Positions 35,034 to 43,262 of a DNA stretch of 63,820 nt are shown in pieces. The notes beneath the pieces were generated by a model, which ran no database searches, had not been told where the DNA came from, and saw only the letters and a program-made list of their open reading frames with translations. Every line of letters begins with the position of its first letter. Positions within the stretch are counted from its first letter, which is position 1. Origin of the DNA: Paracoccaceae bacterium (GTDB lineage Bacteria; Pseudomonadota; Alphaproteobacteria; Rhodobacterales; Rhodobacteraceae); the NCBI GenBank assembly GCA_023260655.1, contig JALQUU010000007.1:1-63820 (forward strand), in the 5' to 3' direction. Both the position numbers and the translations under genes were made by a program.

Positions 35034-35054
35034 CCAACACGCTGAAAACAGAGA

Positions 35055-35408
35055 TTATTCTTCGGTTGCTTCCGCAGCCTTGGCAGCCTTGGCAGCAGCG
35101 CGGTCCTGCGCGGCCTTACCCGGGGTGCCTTTCTTGGCGTTGTTGCGGGCTTTCTTCGGCATTGCGCCTGCAGCTTCGAGGAAGCGGGCCACACGGTCGG
35201 TCACCTGCGCGCCCTGGCCGAGCCAGTAGTTCACGCGGTCCATGTCCATCTTCACGCGATCTTCCGAGTCCTTCGCGAGGAGCGGGTTGTAGGTGCCGAG
35301 CTTCTCGATGAAGCGGCCGTCGCGCGGCATGCGCGAGTCAGCAGCAACGATCGAGTAGTGCGGGCGCTTCTTGGAGCCGCCGCGGGCGAGACGGATTTTC
35401 ATTGCCAT
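35055..35408 (-). CDS. rpsP: 30S ribosomal protein S16
   Basis: The 117-aa protein is unmistakable: [40 protein letters not shown] is S16. It has an Ala/Lys-rich C-terminal extension ([33 protein letters not shown]) longer than that of E. coli, as usual in alphaproteobacteria. The start may be Met1 or Met3. A 7-bp GC hairpin (35434-35440 with 35445-35451) lies in the 49-base gap to the upstream chorismate mutase gene and may insulate or autoregulate rpsP. Confidence 0.97.
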   Translation of the reverse strand: MAMKIRLARGGSKKRPHYSIVAADSRMPRDGRFIEKLGTYNPLLAKDSEDRVKMDMDRVNYWLGQGAQVTDRVARFLEAAGAMPKKARNNAKKGTPGKAAQDRAAAKAAKAAEATEE

Positions 35409-35457
35409 GGTAATTCTCCTTTTGATGGCACGGTGGCGGGCTTCCCCGCCAATTTCT

Positions 35458-35766
35458 TCAAGACTGGTGTTTCTTATGGTGTTGGATCACTTCCTGAATG
35501 ATGAATTGCAGGAAGGCTTTCGCGAATTCCGGATCGAGATCAGCATCCTGCGCCAAGGCTTCAAGCCGCGCGATTTGCCGGGATTCACGGTCCGGATCGG
35601 AAGGGGGAAGGCCGTGTTCCGCCTTGAGGCGGCCGACCGCCTGAGTGTGCTTGAAGCGCTCACCCAGAGTATAGACAAGGATCGCGTCCAACCGGTCGAT
35701 GGAAGCGCGGTGCTCCTTCAGGATTTCCGCAGCGCGTGCCACGGGATCATTGGCTTGGTCAGTCAA
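35458..35766 (-). CDS. Chorismate mutase (AroQ type)
   Basis: The 102-aa all-helical protein of the AroQ fold has [61 protein letters not shown], with the Arg/Lys/Gln active-site pattern (R in helix 1, R and K in helix 2). It converts chorismate to prephenate. I use TTG 35766 as start: AAAGGG lies 7 bases upstream, the following [12 protein letters not shown] fits the family, and no ATG exists there. The start overlaps the end of the upstream GNAT gene by 8 bases. Confidence 0.86.
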   Translation of the reverse strand: MTDQANDPVARAAEILKEHRASIDRLDAILVYTLGERFKHTQAVGRLKAEHGLPPSDPDRESRQIARLEALAQDADLDPEFAKAFLQFIIQEVIQHHKKHQS

Positions 35767-36364
35767 GAGCGAACCCTTTCGGTTTGAACAAGGGATTGGC
35801 GTAATTGGCGATCTCCATTTCAATCCCGTGGGATAGCTGGGTGTCGCGCAACTGAGCGGGCGAAGGGTGACGATAGACACTATCGTTCCCGTCAATCGTC
35901 GCGGCCTCGGGATCACGCTTGGCACCAAGGCGCTCGGCAAGGCGGATCGAGTCGAGGTTTTTCGGGTCGAGATAGCTCACCGCGCTTTCCCATCCCAACT
36001 GCGTGTAAAGGTGGTCGCGAACCGCATGCGTCGCTTCCAGCGCATAGCCATGCCCCGCCACATCCGGCCAGATGATCCAGGCGATTTCCCGCTCCGGCCA
36101 CTTCGCCGGGAACCAGCCACCAGCCATCCCCAACGTGCGGTCGGTTGCGCGGTCGTGGATCATCCACATGCCATAGCCGCGAATGTCCCAATGGCCGATT
36201 TCAGCCGCATAGAGCATCCACGCTTCATAGGAATTCAAAGGTCCACCCATGAACCGCGCGCGGTAAGAGGTGAAGGTCGCCTTGAAATTCGGGTAATCCT
36301 CGGGCTCCGGGCCACGCAGGATCAGGCGTTGGGTCTCGATCACGGGGATACGCGTGCGGGTCAT
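35759..36364 (-). CDS. GNAT N-acetyltransferase (RimJ/RimL-like), third of three
   Basis: The 201-aa protein has the GNAT acetyl-CoA fold: ETQRLILRGPEPEDYPNFKATF, WMIHDRATDRTLGMAGGWFPAKWPEREIAWIIWP, and GHGYALEATHAVRDHL as motif A (Q/RxxGxG/A-type). It acetylates a protein N-terminus or small molecule; the substrate is unknown. The start overlaps the preceding GNAT stop by 4 bases. The three GNAT genes here are paralogues sharing the W-P-E-x-E-I-(A/G)-W motif. Confidence 0.88.
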   Translation of the reverse strand: MTRTRIPVIETQRLILRGPEPEDYPNFKATFTSYRARFMGGPLNSYEAWMLYAAEIGHWDIRGYGMWMIHDRATDRTLGMAGGWFPAKWPEREIAWIIWPDVAGHGYALEATHAVRDHLYTQLGWESAVSYLDPKNLDSIRLAERLGAKRDPEAATIDGNDSVYRHPSPAQLRDTQLSHGIEMEIANYANPLFKPKGFALD

Positions 36365-36909
36365 TGCGCGCCTCCCTTCTGGTGCCGCCAGACTTGCAGC
36401 GGGCCAAGCACCGGATGGGCGTAATCGCCTTCCAGCACAGCCCCCAGCCGCTTCGCCAAAGCCACCGAACGGGTGTTCGTAGGCATGATGAGGCTAGCAA
36501 CGGTCTTCCACCCAAGAACTTCGTAGGCGTAGGCCCGCACCGCCATGGCGGCTTCGCAGGCAAATCCCTTGCCTTCCGCCCCGTCGAAAAGCGACCACGC
36601 GATTTCAGGTTCGGGCCAATCCTCGGGGTGATGCAAACCCACAAGGCCAAGTGCCGTATCATCGGCAAGATCCGCAACAATCCAGCGTCCGAACCCTCGC
36701 AACTGCCAATGACCGATGATGGCCGCCAATTGTGAATGTGCCGCCACCCGATCAAATGGCCCGCCCACCGTCACTGAGCGTGGCGAGGCGCGAAAGGCCG
36801 CATAGGCCTCGAAATCCCGCATCTCTGGCGCACGCAGCCGCAACCGCGCAGTTTCCAGCGTCGGGATTGGTATCAGCGTTTCCTCGGTGATGCGGAATGG
36901 CGCGCTCAT
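36361..36909 (-). CDS. GNAT N-acetyltransferase (RimJ/RimL-like), second of three
   Basis: The 182-aa paralogue shows ETARLRLRAPEMRDFEAYAAFRASP, WIVADLADDTALGLVGLHHPEDWPEPEIAWSLFDGAEGKGFACEAAMAVRAYAYEVLG. Motif A is EGKGFACEAA. NTRSVALAKRLGAVLEGDY is the C-terminal GNAT helix. It is joined by 4-nt overlaps to its neighbours on both sides. Confidence 0.88.
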   Translation of the reverse strand: MSAPFRITEETLIPIPTLETARLRLRAPEMRDFEAYAAFRASPRSVTVGGPFDRVAAHSQLAAIIGHWQLRGFGRWIVADLADDTALGLVGLHHPEDWPEPEIAWSLFDGAEGKGFACEAAMAVRAYAYEVLGWKTVASLIMPTNTRSVALAKRLGAVLEGDYAHPVLGPLQVWRHQKGGAQ

Positions 36910-37457
36910 GCGTAGGCCTCCATTCTGGGGCCCGAAAGCGCCTCCGGTCCGGGGTGGCGATAGAGGAACTCGCGGCCCATTTGCACATTGTCGAACTCAC
37001 ACTCAAACCAAGCGCCCATGCGTTCCGCCAAAGCGATAGAGCGCGTGTTGCTCGGCACGATAGCCGAAGTCAGCGTGGTCATCCCTAGCGCCGAATAGGC
37101 CCAATCACGGGCGCAAACGGCGGCTTCATAGGCAATGCCCTTGCCCTCGTAGCCTTCAAACACCACCCAGCCGATTTCCGGCTCGGGCCAGCCGCTCGGG
37201 TTCCAGATGCCGCAGATGCCCGCCGCCTGCCCCGTCGCACGATCCTCGATGGTGAAATAGCCATAGCCATGCAGGTGCCAATGCCCGACCGAAAGCATGC
37301 ACCAGCGCCACGCCTCATGCGGATTGTCATATCCGCCAAAGCCTTCCGACCGCACAGGATCGGTCAGGAACTTGATCTGCGGCTCCAGATCACGCGCCTC
37401 CGGCCCCCGAAGGATCAGGCGCGGCGTTTCCAGAACAGGGGCGCTCGTCAGCGTCAT
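36906..37457 (-). CDS. GNAT N-acetyltransferase (RimJ/RimL-like), first of three
   Basis: The 183-aa paralogue shows ETPRLILRGPEARDLEPQIKFL, YFTIEDRATGQAAGICGIWNPSGWPEPEIGWVVFEGYEGKGIAYEAAVCARDWAY and NTRSIALAERMGAWFECEF. The start at ATG 37457 excludes an upstream extension open to 37580. It lies 91 bases downstream of the ffh stop, so ffh and the GNAT trio may be one transcript. Confidence 0.88.
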   Translation of the reverse strand: MTLTSAPVLETPRLILRGPEARDLEPQIKFLTDPVRSEGFGGYDNPHEAWRWCMLSVGHWHLHGYGYFTIEDRATGQAAGICGIWNPSGWPEPEIGWVVFEGYEGKGIAYEAAVCARDWAYSALGMTTLTSAIVPSNTRSIALAERMGAWFECEFDNVQMGREFLYRHPGPEALSGPRMEAYA

Positions 37458-37548
37458 GCGCGCGCCTCCCCCTTGGCCCACAGCGCAGCACGGGCGCAGG
37501 CCTGAACAGGCGCGCGTTCCGTCACTGCTGCATTGCGAGCGGTCTGGA

Positions 37549-39066
37549 TCATTTCTTCTTGCCCAAGCCCGAAAGGCCACCCGGCAGTTTCATGCCGCTA
37601 AGGCCACCCAATCCGCCCATACCGCCAAGCCCGCCCAAGCCGCCGGGCATCTTGCCCTGCAACTGCTTCGCGGCCTCTTCCAGCGCGGCCGGATCGTTCA
37701 TATCGGGCATACCGCCCTTACCCATCATGCTCTTCATCGCCTGCTTGAGCATGCCGCCTTTGCCCATCTTGCCGATCTTCTTCATCATATCGGCCATCTG
37801 GCGCTGCATCTTCAGAAGGCGGTTCAACTCGGCCACATCAAGCCCGGCACCCTGCGCGATCCGCTTCTTCCGCGAGGCTTGCAGCAAGTCGGGGTTCGCA
37901 CGCTCTTTCTTGGTCATCGAGTTGATCAGCGCGATCTGGCGGCGCAGCACGCTGTCATCGAAACCCGATTCCTTCACCTGAGCCGCCATTTTGCCCATGC
38001 CGGGCATCATGCCCATCATGCTCTCCATGCCGCCCATCTTCAGCATCTGCTCAAGCTGCATCTTCAGGTCGTTCATGTTGAACTGACCCTTCTGGAAGCG
38101 CTTCATCATCCGCTCGGCCTGTTCGGCCTCCAGCGTCTGCTGCGCCTTCTCCACAAGCGCCACGATGTCGCCCATGCCAAGGATGCGGCCTGCCACGCGC
38201 GAGGGTTCGAACACCTCGATCGCGTCCATCTTCTCGCCCAAGCCCACGAAGCGGATGGGCTTACCGGTGACCGCGCGCATCGAAAGTGCCGCACCACCAC
38301 GGCCATCGCCGTCCATACGGGTCAGCACCACGCCCGTCACACCGATCTTTGCGTCGAACTCGGTCGCCACGTTCACAGCGTCTTGGCCCGTCAGGCCATC
38401 GACGACCAGCAGTGTTTCGCGCGGGTTCGCCACATCACGCACTGCCGCCGCCTGCGCGATCAGCTCCTCGTCGATGTGCAAACGGCCCGCGGTGTCGAGC
38501 ATATACACGTCATAGCCACCGAGCGCCGCCTGCGTCTTCGCGCGCTTGGCAATCGCCACAGGATCTTCGCCCTTCACGATCGGCAGCGTATCCACGCCGA
38601 TCTGCGCGCCGAGAATCGCCAGCTGCTCCATCGCGGCCGGGCGGTTGACGTCCAGAGACGCCATCAGAACCTTCTTGCCCTCGCGCTCCTTCAAGCGCTT
38701 GGCGAGCTTTGCCGTGGTCGTCGTCTTACCCGAGCCTTGCAAGCCCACCATCAGGATCGGCGCAGGCGGGTTGTCGATCTTCAGCTTGCCCGGATCGGTC
38801 TCGCCGGTCAGCACGCCAACTAGCTCGTCGTGAACGATCTTCACAACCTGCTGGCCCGGCGTCACCGACTTGGTAACCGCAGCACCCGTGGCTTTTTTCT
38901 CGACAGACTTGATGAAATCGCGCGCAACCGGCAGCGAAACGTCGGCTTCGAGAAGCGCCACACGCACTTCCCGCAGCGCGGCCCGCACATCGTCTTCGCT
39001 CAATGCGCCCTGCTTGGTCAGCCGGTCGAAGACGCTTCCAAGGCGTTCTGACAGGTTCTCGAACAT
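37549..39066 (-). CDS. ffh: Signal recognition particle protein Ffh
   Basis: The 505-aa SRP54 GTPase has the N domain (MFENLSERLGSVFDRLTKQG), G domain (GLQGSGKTTTTAKLA P-loop, LDVNRPAAMEQL, DTAGRLHIDEEL, VLTRMDGDGRGGAALS) and a methionine-rich M domain (KQLEQMLKMGGMESMMGMMPGMGKMA-type stretch) that binds SRP RNA and signal sequences. The C-terminus carries a long Gly/Met/Leu repeat (GGLGGLGGMGGLGGLSGM), longer than in E. coli. It targets inner-membrane proteins co-translationally. Confidence 0.97.
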   Translation of the reverse strand: MFENLSERLGSVFDRLTKQGALSEDDVRAALREVRVALLEADVSLPVARDFIKSVEKKATGAAVTKSVTPGQQVVKIVHDELVGVLTGETDPGKLKIDNPPAPILMVGLQGSGKTTTTAKLAKRLKEREGKKVLMASLDVNRPAAMEQLAILGAQIGVDTLPIVKGEDPVAIAKRAKTQAALGGYDVYMLDTAGRLHIDEELIAQAAAVRDVANPRETLLVVDGLTGQDAVNVATEFDAKIGVTGVVLTRMDGDGRGGAALSMRAVTGKPIRFVGLGEKMDAIEVFEPSRVAGRILGMGDIVALVEKAQQTLEAEQAERMMKRFQKGQFNMNDLKMQLEQMLKMGGMESMMGMMPGMGKMAAQVKESGFDDSVLRRQIALINSMTKKERANPDLLQASRKKRIAQGAGLDVAELNRLLKMQRQMADMMKKIGKMGKGGMLKQAMKSMMGKGGMPDMNDPAALEEAAKQLQGKMPGGLGGLGGMGGLGGLSGMKLPGGLSGLGKKK

Positions 39067-39131
39067 CGCGCGCGTTCCTTTCTGCGGTTACCGTTCCGGC
39101 CCATATGGGGACCGATTGCTCAAACGACAAA

Positions 39132-39207
39132 CGCCCCCGTGGGCGCAACGCGCTGACGGAGGGCGATCCCCGGGCACCCCGGGGACCGGAAGCTGTCTCA
39201 CTTCCGG
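39132..39207 (-). other. Structured 5' leader of ffh (three hairpins)
   Basis: Between the predicted promoter and the ffh start, the minus-strand transcript would contain three perfect hairpins in a row: CCGGAAG/CTTCCGG (39186-39207), CCCCGGG/CCCGGGG (39168-39184) and CGCCC/GGGCG (39132-39145). There is no SRP-RNA signature, so this is not ffs. A leader-based control of ffh is possible but only inferred. The rest of the 319-base gap (39067-39385) holds the promoter and nothing else I recognise. Confidence 0.5.
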
Positions 39208-39217
39208 GATTGGCGGC

Positions 39218-39246
39218 CTCTTACGCGCGCGGGGAGGGCGAGTCAA
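39218..39246 (-). promoter_or_regulatory. Sigma-70-type promoter of ffh
   Basis: On the minus strand TTGACT (39246-39241) is followed after 17 bases by TAAGAG (39223-39218). The -35 and the spacing are near-ideal for a housekeeping promoter; the -10 is GC-poor relative to its surroundings. It places the start point just before the first leader hairpin. Confidence 0.6.
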
Positions 39247-39385
39247 GCCACACAGGGTTTTCAGCTTTCCCGAACGCCCATTTCAGCCCATGAAAAATGA
39301 GACGCCCGCCAACGCCACTCCCCTTGCCCGCCCTCAAATCCATGCGCAACTAAAGCGGATACGAAGCCCATCCGGAGCGCGCGCC

Positions 39386-40687
39386 ATGGCTCTTTCCCTC
39401 AAACCCGTCCCGGGCCTCCCCCAGTCCACGGACCGCGACACCGCGGATACGGTGCAAGTCATGCTCGCCCGCCTAAAGGAAGGCCGCGAGGAAGCCGCGC
39501 TCGATTATGCCCAGCGCCTCGACGGCTGGGAAGGCAGCCCCGTCGTCAACCCGGACCAGATCGCCCGCGCCATCCGCGCCATTCCCGATGGGCTGAAACG
39601 CGACATCCAATGGGCGCATGACAACATCCGCCGCTTCGCCGAAGCCCAGCGCGGCACGCTCTCGGAAATGGAGATCGAACTGCGTCCCGGCCTCTGGGCA
39701 GGCCAGCGCGTCATCCCCCTCCGCTCCTGCGGTGCCTATGTGCCGGGCGGGCGCTACGCCCATATCGCCTCGGCGCTGATGACGATCACCACCGCCAAAG
39801 TGGCCGGCGTCGAGAACATCACCGCCGTCTCCCCGCCCAAACCCGGCACCGGCATCCACCCCGCGATCCTCTACGCCATGCATCTCGCCGGCGCAGACCG
39901 CATCCTCGCAATGGGCGGCGTCCAAGGCGTGGCTGCCATGGCCTATGGCCTCTTCGGCGCGCCCCCCGCCGATATCCTTGTCGGCCCCGGTAACGCCTTC
40001 GTCGCCGAAGCCAAACGCCAGCTGTTCGGCCCCGTCGGCATCGACATGTTCGCAGGCCCCACAGACAGCCTCGTGATCGCCGATCACACCGCCGATCCAC
40101 TCACCGTGGCTTGGGATCTCGCAGGTCAAGCCGAACACGGCGCAAACTCGCCCGTCTGGCTCGTCACCGATGACGAAGCCCTCGCCCGCGAGGTGCTCCG
40201 CCTTGTGCCTGACTGCGCTGCCTCGCTCCCCTCCCCCAACCGCGAAGCCGCCATCGCCGCGTGGGAAAACCTCGGCGAAGTGATCCTCTGCGAAAACCGC
40301 GAGGAAATGGCCCGCGAAGCAGATCGCATCGCCCCCGAACACCTCCACGTTCAAGCCACCGATCTGGACTGGTGGAAATCCCGCCTCACCGCCTATGGCT
40401 CGCTCTTTCTGGGCGCGGAAAGCACGGTCGCTTTCGGTGACAAGGCCGCCGGTCCCAATCACGTCCTGCCCACCTCGGGTGCCGCGAGCTACACAGGCGG
40501 GCTTTCGGTGCATAAATTCCTGAAAGTCGTCACTTGGCAACGCGTCACCGAGGCTAGCGCAGGCGCGGAACTCGCCCGCGTCACAGCCGCCATCAGCCGC
40601 GAGGAAGGCATGGAAGGCCACGCCCGCACCGCCGATATCCGCCTCGACGCACTCCGCCCTCGCCTCGTCGCCGTCAACGGCACCTGA
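39386..40687 (+). CDS. Histidinol dehydrogenase family protein (HisD/HpsN-like paralogue)
   Basis: The 433-aa Zn/NAD dehydrogenase shows PLRSCGAYVPGGRYAHIASALMT, ILVGPGNAFVAEAKRQLFG and GIDMFAGPTDSLVIAD, zinc ligands in DLAGQAEHGANS, the catalytic Glu-His in APEHLHVQ, GPNHVLPTSGAASYTGGLSVHKF and a final zinc His in EGHARTADIRL. No other histidine genes are near, and the family includes alcohol-to-acid enzymes such as sulfopropanediol dehydrogenase HpsN of roseobacters, so a catabolic role is more likely than histidine synthesis. Confidence 0.82.
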   Translation: MALSLKPVPGLPQSTDRDTADTVQVMLARLKEGREEAALDYAQRLDGWEGSPVVNPDQIARAIRAIPDGLKRDIQWAHDNIRRFAEAQRGTLSEMEIELRPGLWAGQRVIPLRSCGAYVPGGRYAHIASALMTITTAKVAGVENITAVSPPKPGTGIHPAILYAMHLAGADRILAMGGVQGVAAMAYGLFGAPPADILVGPGNAFVAEAKRQLFGPVGIDMFAGPTDSLVIADHTADPLTVAWDLAGQAEHGANSPVWLVTDDEALAREVLRLVPDCAASLPSPNREAAIAAWENLGEVILCENREEMAREADRIAPEHLHVQATDLDWWKSRLTAYGSLFLGAESTVAFGDKAAGPNHVLPTSGAASYTGGLSVHKFLKVVTWQRVTEASAGAELARVTAAISREEGMEGHARTADIRLDALRPRLVAVNGT

Positions 40688-40774
40688 TCAGACCGATCAA
40701 CGCCCTTCGAATGCGCCGCGCTAGCCGCATTGCGCCGCCCCATTCCTCTCGATTTTCGAAATATCCCGGGGAGC

Positions 40775-40795
40775 GTGAGGGGCAGAGCCCCTCAC
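40775..40795. other. Perfect 9-bp hairpin in the gap after the HisD-like gene
   Basis: GTGAGGGGC (40775-40783) and GCCCCTCAC (40787-40795) form a stem with a 3-base loop and no T tract. It follows GAAATATCCC at 40759, a motif also seen at 11525 in another intergenic region. It may terminate the plus-strand transcript inefficiently. Confidence 0.4.
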
Positions 40796-40845
40796 TTCAA
40801 CAGATGGATCTCTCAGGCAACGGGTGGCCAGGACAGCCACAACAA

Positions 40846-40878
40846 ACAAAAAACGCCCCGAGCCAAGCCCGGGGCGTT
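40846..40878 (-). terminator. Rho-independent terminator of the alcohol dehydrogenase gene
   Basis: AACGCCCCG (40852-40860) pairs perfectly with CGGGGCGTT (40870-40878). Read on the minus strand it is followed by a T6 tract, immediately beyond the alcohol dehydrogenase stop. Confidence 0.88.
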
Positions 40879-40894
40879 CTTCATTTCCCGCAAT

Positions 40895-41983
40895 TCACCC
40901 GTTCAGAACAATCACGTTCCGCCGCGCGGCACCCGATTTCGTGTCGGCAATCGCCTCGTTGATCTGCTCAAGGCTCCAGCGCCCCGAAATCAACTCATCG
41001 AGCTTCAGGCGGCCTTGGCGATAGAGGTCGACCATCCATGGAATATCGCGGCGCAGCACCACATCGCCCATCTTCGAGCCAACAAGCCCCTGCCCTACAT
41101 TCGCAAGGATCAGCGGCTCATAGCTCGCGGTCGCGCCCGCATGCGGCATGCCGACCATCACCACGCGCCCCCCGAACCCGAGGTAGCGCGGCGCCGCGTC
41201 ATAGGCCGCCGTTGCCCCCACGGTCACGAGCACCACATCGGCCCCGCGCCCCAGCACCTTCTTCGCCGCGTTCCACGGCTTGCCTTCGGTAGCCAAGACG
41301 CTACCGGTCGCCCCGAATTCCTTCGCGGCTTCCAGCTTTTCGGGCGTCATATCCACCGCCACAATCCGGCGCGCGCCTGCAATCCGTGCGCCTTGGATAG
41401 CGTTGAGGCCAACGCCGCCCGCCCCGATCACCACCACGTCTTCGCCAGCCCGCAGCTTTGCGGCATTCACCGCAGCACCCACGCCCGTAATCACCCCGCA
41501 TGACAGCAGGGAAGCCGCATCTTTCGGCATATCCTCGGGGATCGCCACGATCTGGCTCTGGTCCACCACCACCTTCTCCGCGAAGGCCCCGCAAGCGAGC
41601 GCTTGGAACACAGGCCCGCCATCCGTCGTCGTGATCGGGCCTTTCATGCCGTCATAAGGCGTCTGGCAAATCGTCGGACGGCCCGTGGCGCAGTTCGGGC
41701 AAGAGCCACAAGCGCGGATGAGCGTGACGAGCACATGATCGCCCTCTTTCACCCCCGGCACACCCGGCCCGACAGCCGTGACACGGCCCGCCGCTTCATG
41801 GCCGTAGACAGCCGGCAAACCGCCACCAAAACCACCTTCCACATAGGAAATATCCGAATGACAGATCGCCACTGCATCAATCGCCACCTCGACCTCGCCC
41901 ATATGCGGCGCGCGGAGGATCACCTCTTCAATCGTCAACGGTTCCCCGAACGCACGGCAAACGGCGGCTTTGATCCTTTGCAT
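40895..41983 (-). CDS. Zinc-dependent alcohol dehydrogenase (MDR family)
   Basis: The 362-aa medium-chain dehydrogenase has catalytic zinc ligands in AICHSDISYVEG and YGHEAAGRV, structural zinc cysteines in CGSCPNCATGRPTIC, and the NAD(P) loop VVIGAGGVGLNAIQGARIAGA with AVDMTPEKLE (Asp favours NAD). It resembles class III-type/aryl alcohol dehydrogenases. GGAG lies 7 bases before ATG 41983. It could act with the HisD-like enzyme on a hydroxylated substrate, though they are convergent. Confidence 0.9.
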   Translation of the reverse strand: MQRIKAAVCRAFGEPLTIEEVILRAPHMGEVEVAIDAVAICHSDISYVEGGFGGGLPAVYGHEAAGRVTAVGPGVPGVKEGDHVLVTLIRACGSCPNCATGRPTICQTPYDGMKGPITTTDGGPVFQALACGAFAEKVVVDQSQIVAIPEDMPKDAASLLSCGVITGVGAAVNAAKLRAGEDVVVIGAGGVGLNAIQGARIAGARRIVAVDMTPEKLEAAKEFGATGSVLATEGKPWNAAKKVLGRGADVVLVTVGATAAYDAAPRYLGFGGRVVMVGMPHAGATASYEPLILANVGQGLVGSKMGDVVLRRDIPWMVDLYRQGRLKLDELISGRWSLEQINEAIADTKSGAARRNVIVLNG

Positions 41984-42065
41984 CACTTGCTCCCTGTCTG
42001 ATCTGGCCAAACACTGCCCACACGGCCGCATGTGTGCAAGTGCGAAACCGATTTCCGCATTGCGG

Positions 42066-43262
42066 TTATTTACCTTTTCCCCAACGTAAAAACACCACCA
42101 GCCCTAACGCCATGATGACCGAAGAAACCAGAAACGGTGCCCCCGGCAGGTAAACCCCGCCGTCGCGCGTGAACTGCGCGAAGACCTGCGTCATCAGCAA
42201 AGGCGCGATGATCATCGCCACCGAGGCAAGCGAGGCCATCACGCCTTGCAACGCGCCCTGCACATCATCGGGCACGGCCTTGCTCGCGATCCCCTGCAGC
42301 GCGGGAAAGCCAATCGCCCCCAAAGCCGAAATCGGGATCAGCACCATCAGCACCCAGCCCGATGTGAGGAACGCTATCACCACCAAGGAAAAGAACTCGA
42401 TGGTCAGCCCGACCACCACAGTCCGCGTCTCGCCCCACCGTGCGATGGCAGGGCGCACGAGCCCCCCTTGCACTGCCGCCAGCGACAGCCCGTAAACCGC
42501 AAGCGAGACCCCGATCAGCCCCGGAGACCACGCGAAAGCCTCGGTCGTGTAATAGGCCCAGATCACCGGATAAACCGCGCCCGCCAAGTGGTAGAGGAAG
42601 AACACCCACAAAAGCGCCGAAAGCCCCGGCATTTTACCGATCAGCTTGAAGGTCGCGAAAGGGTTCGCGCTCGACCAGCGGAAGGCCCGCCGCGTTCGCT
42701 CAGTCACGCTTTCCTTGAGCACGATCCAGCCCAGAAGGGCATTGCCGCCCGCAAGGCCCGCCGCCACCCAGAACGGTGCCCGCGTGCCCCATTCCGCCAG
42801 AAGCCCACCCAGCACAGGCCCGAGCACAAACCCAAGCCCGAAACCCGCGCCAATCAGCCCGAAGTTCTGCGCCTTCTTCTCCGGCGGCGACACATCCGCC
42901 ACATAGGCCTGCGCCGTCGAATGCGTGGCCGCCGTGATCCCGCCCACGATCCGCCCCGCCAAAAGAAGCCAGATCGAGCCCGCCACAGCCATCACCACGT
43001 AATCGAGCGCCATCACGATCAGTGAAACCAAAAGCACAGGCCGCCGGCCGACCGCGTCCGACAGGCTCCCGACCATCGGTGAAAAGAGGAACTGCATCAC
43101 TGCGAAAGCCGTTGAAAGCACCCCGCCCCAGATCGCGGCTTGCGCCAGATTCCCGCTTGCCACCTCGCGGATCAGATCAGGCATCACCGGCAGGATCAGC
43201 CCGATCCCCATCGCATCGATGGTGACCGTTGCGAGAATGAAAAGGAGCGGCAGCGGCAGCAT
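42066..43262 (-). CDS. MFS drug-efflux-type transporter (TetA/TCR family)
   Basis: The 398-aa protein has 12 predicted helices, the N-terminal TetA-like motif [24 protein letters not shown] motif A in [18 protein letters not shown] and [22 protein letters not shown]. These place it in the tetracycline/bicyclomycin DHA1 group, but chromosomal members usually export other compounds. Its start overlaps the PcaB-type gene stop (TGATG), so it may export or import an aromatic intermediate of that operon. Confidence 0.88.
   Translation of the reverse strand: MLPLPLLFILATVTIDAMGIGLILPVMPDLIREVASGNLAQAAIWGGVLSTAFAVMQFLFSPMVGSLSDAVGRRPVLLVSLIVMALDYVVMAVAGSIWLLLAGRIVGGITAATHSTAQAYVADVSPPEKKAQNFGLIGAGFGLGFVLGPVLGGLLAEWGTRAPFWVAAGLAGGNALLGWIVLKESVTERTRRAFRWSSANPFATFKLIGKMPGLSALLWVFFLYHLAGAVYPVIWAYYTTEAFAWSPGLIGVSLAVYGLSLAAVQGGLVRPAIARWGETRTVVVGLTIEFFSLVVIAFLTSGWVLMVLIPISALGAIGFPALQGIASKAVPDDVQGALQGVMASLASVAMIIAPLLMTQVFAQFTRDGGVYLPGAPFLVSSVIMALGLVVFLRWGKGK

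Noticed and set aside
39100-39109. CCCATATGGG palindrome in the ffh leader as an operator
   Set aside because: It is a lone 10-bp palindrome close to the start codon, without a regulator gene nearby and within chance expectation.
39120-39250. SRP (4.5S-like) RNA gene upstream of ffh
   Set aside because: The conserved SRP RNA core (the GGAAGGAAGCAGCC-type loop) is absent on both strands; only simple hairpins and a promoter are present.
11521-40770. GAAATATCCC motif near 11525 and 40759 as a second repeat family
   Set aside because: Only about ten bases are shared and the flanks differ. Such short motifs are common between roseobacter genes and cannot be called an element from two copies.
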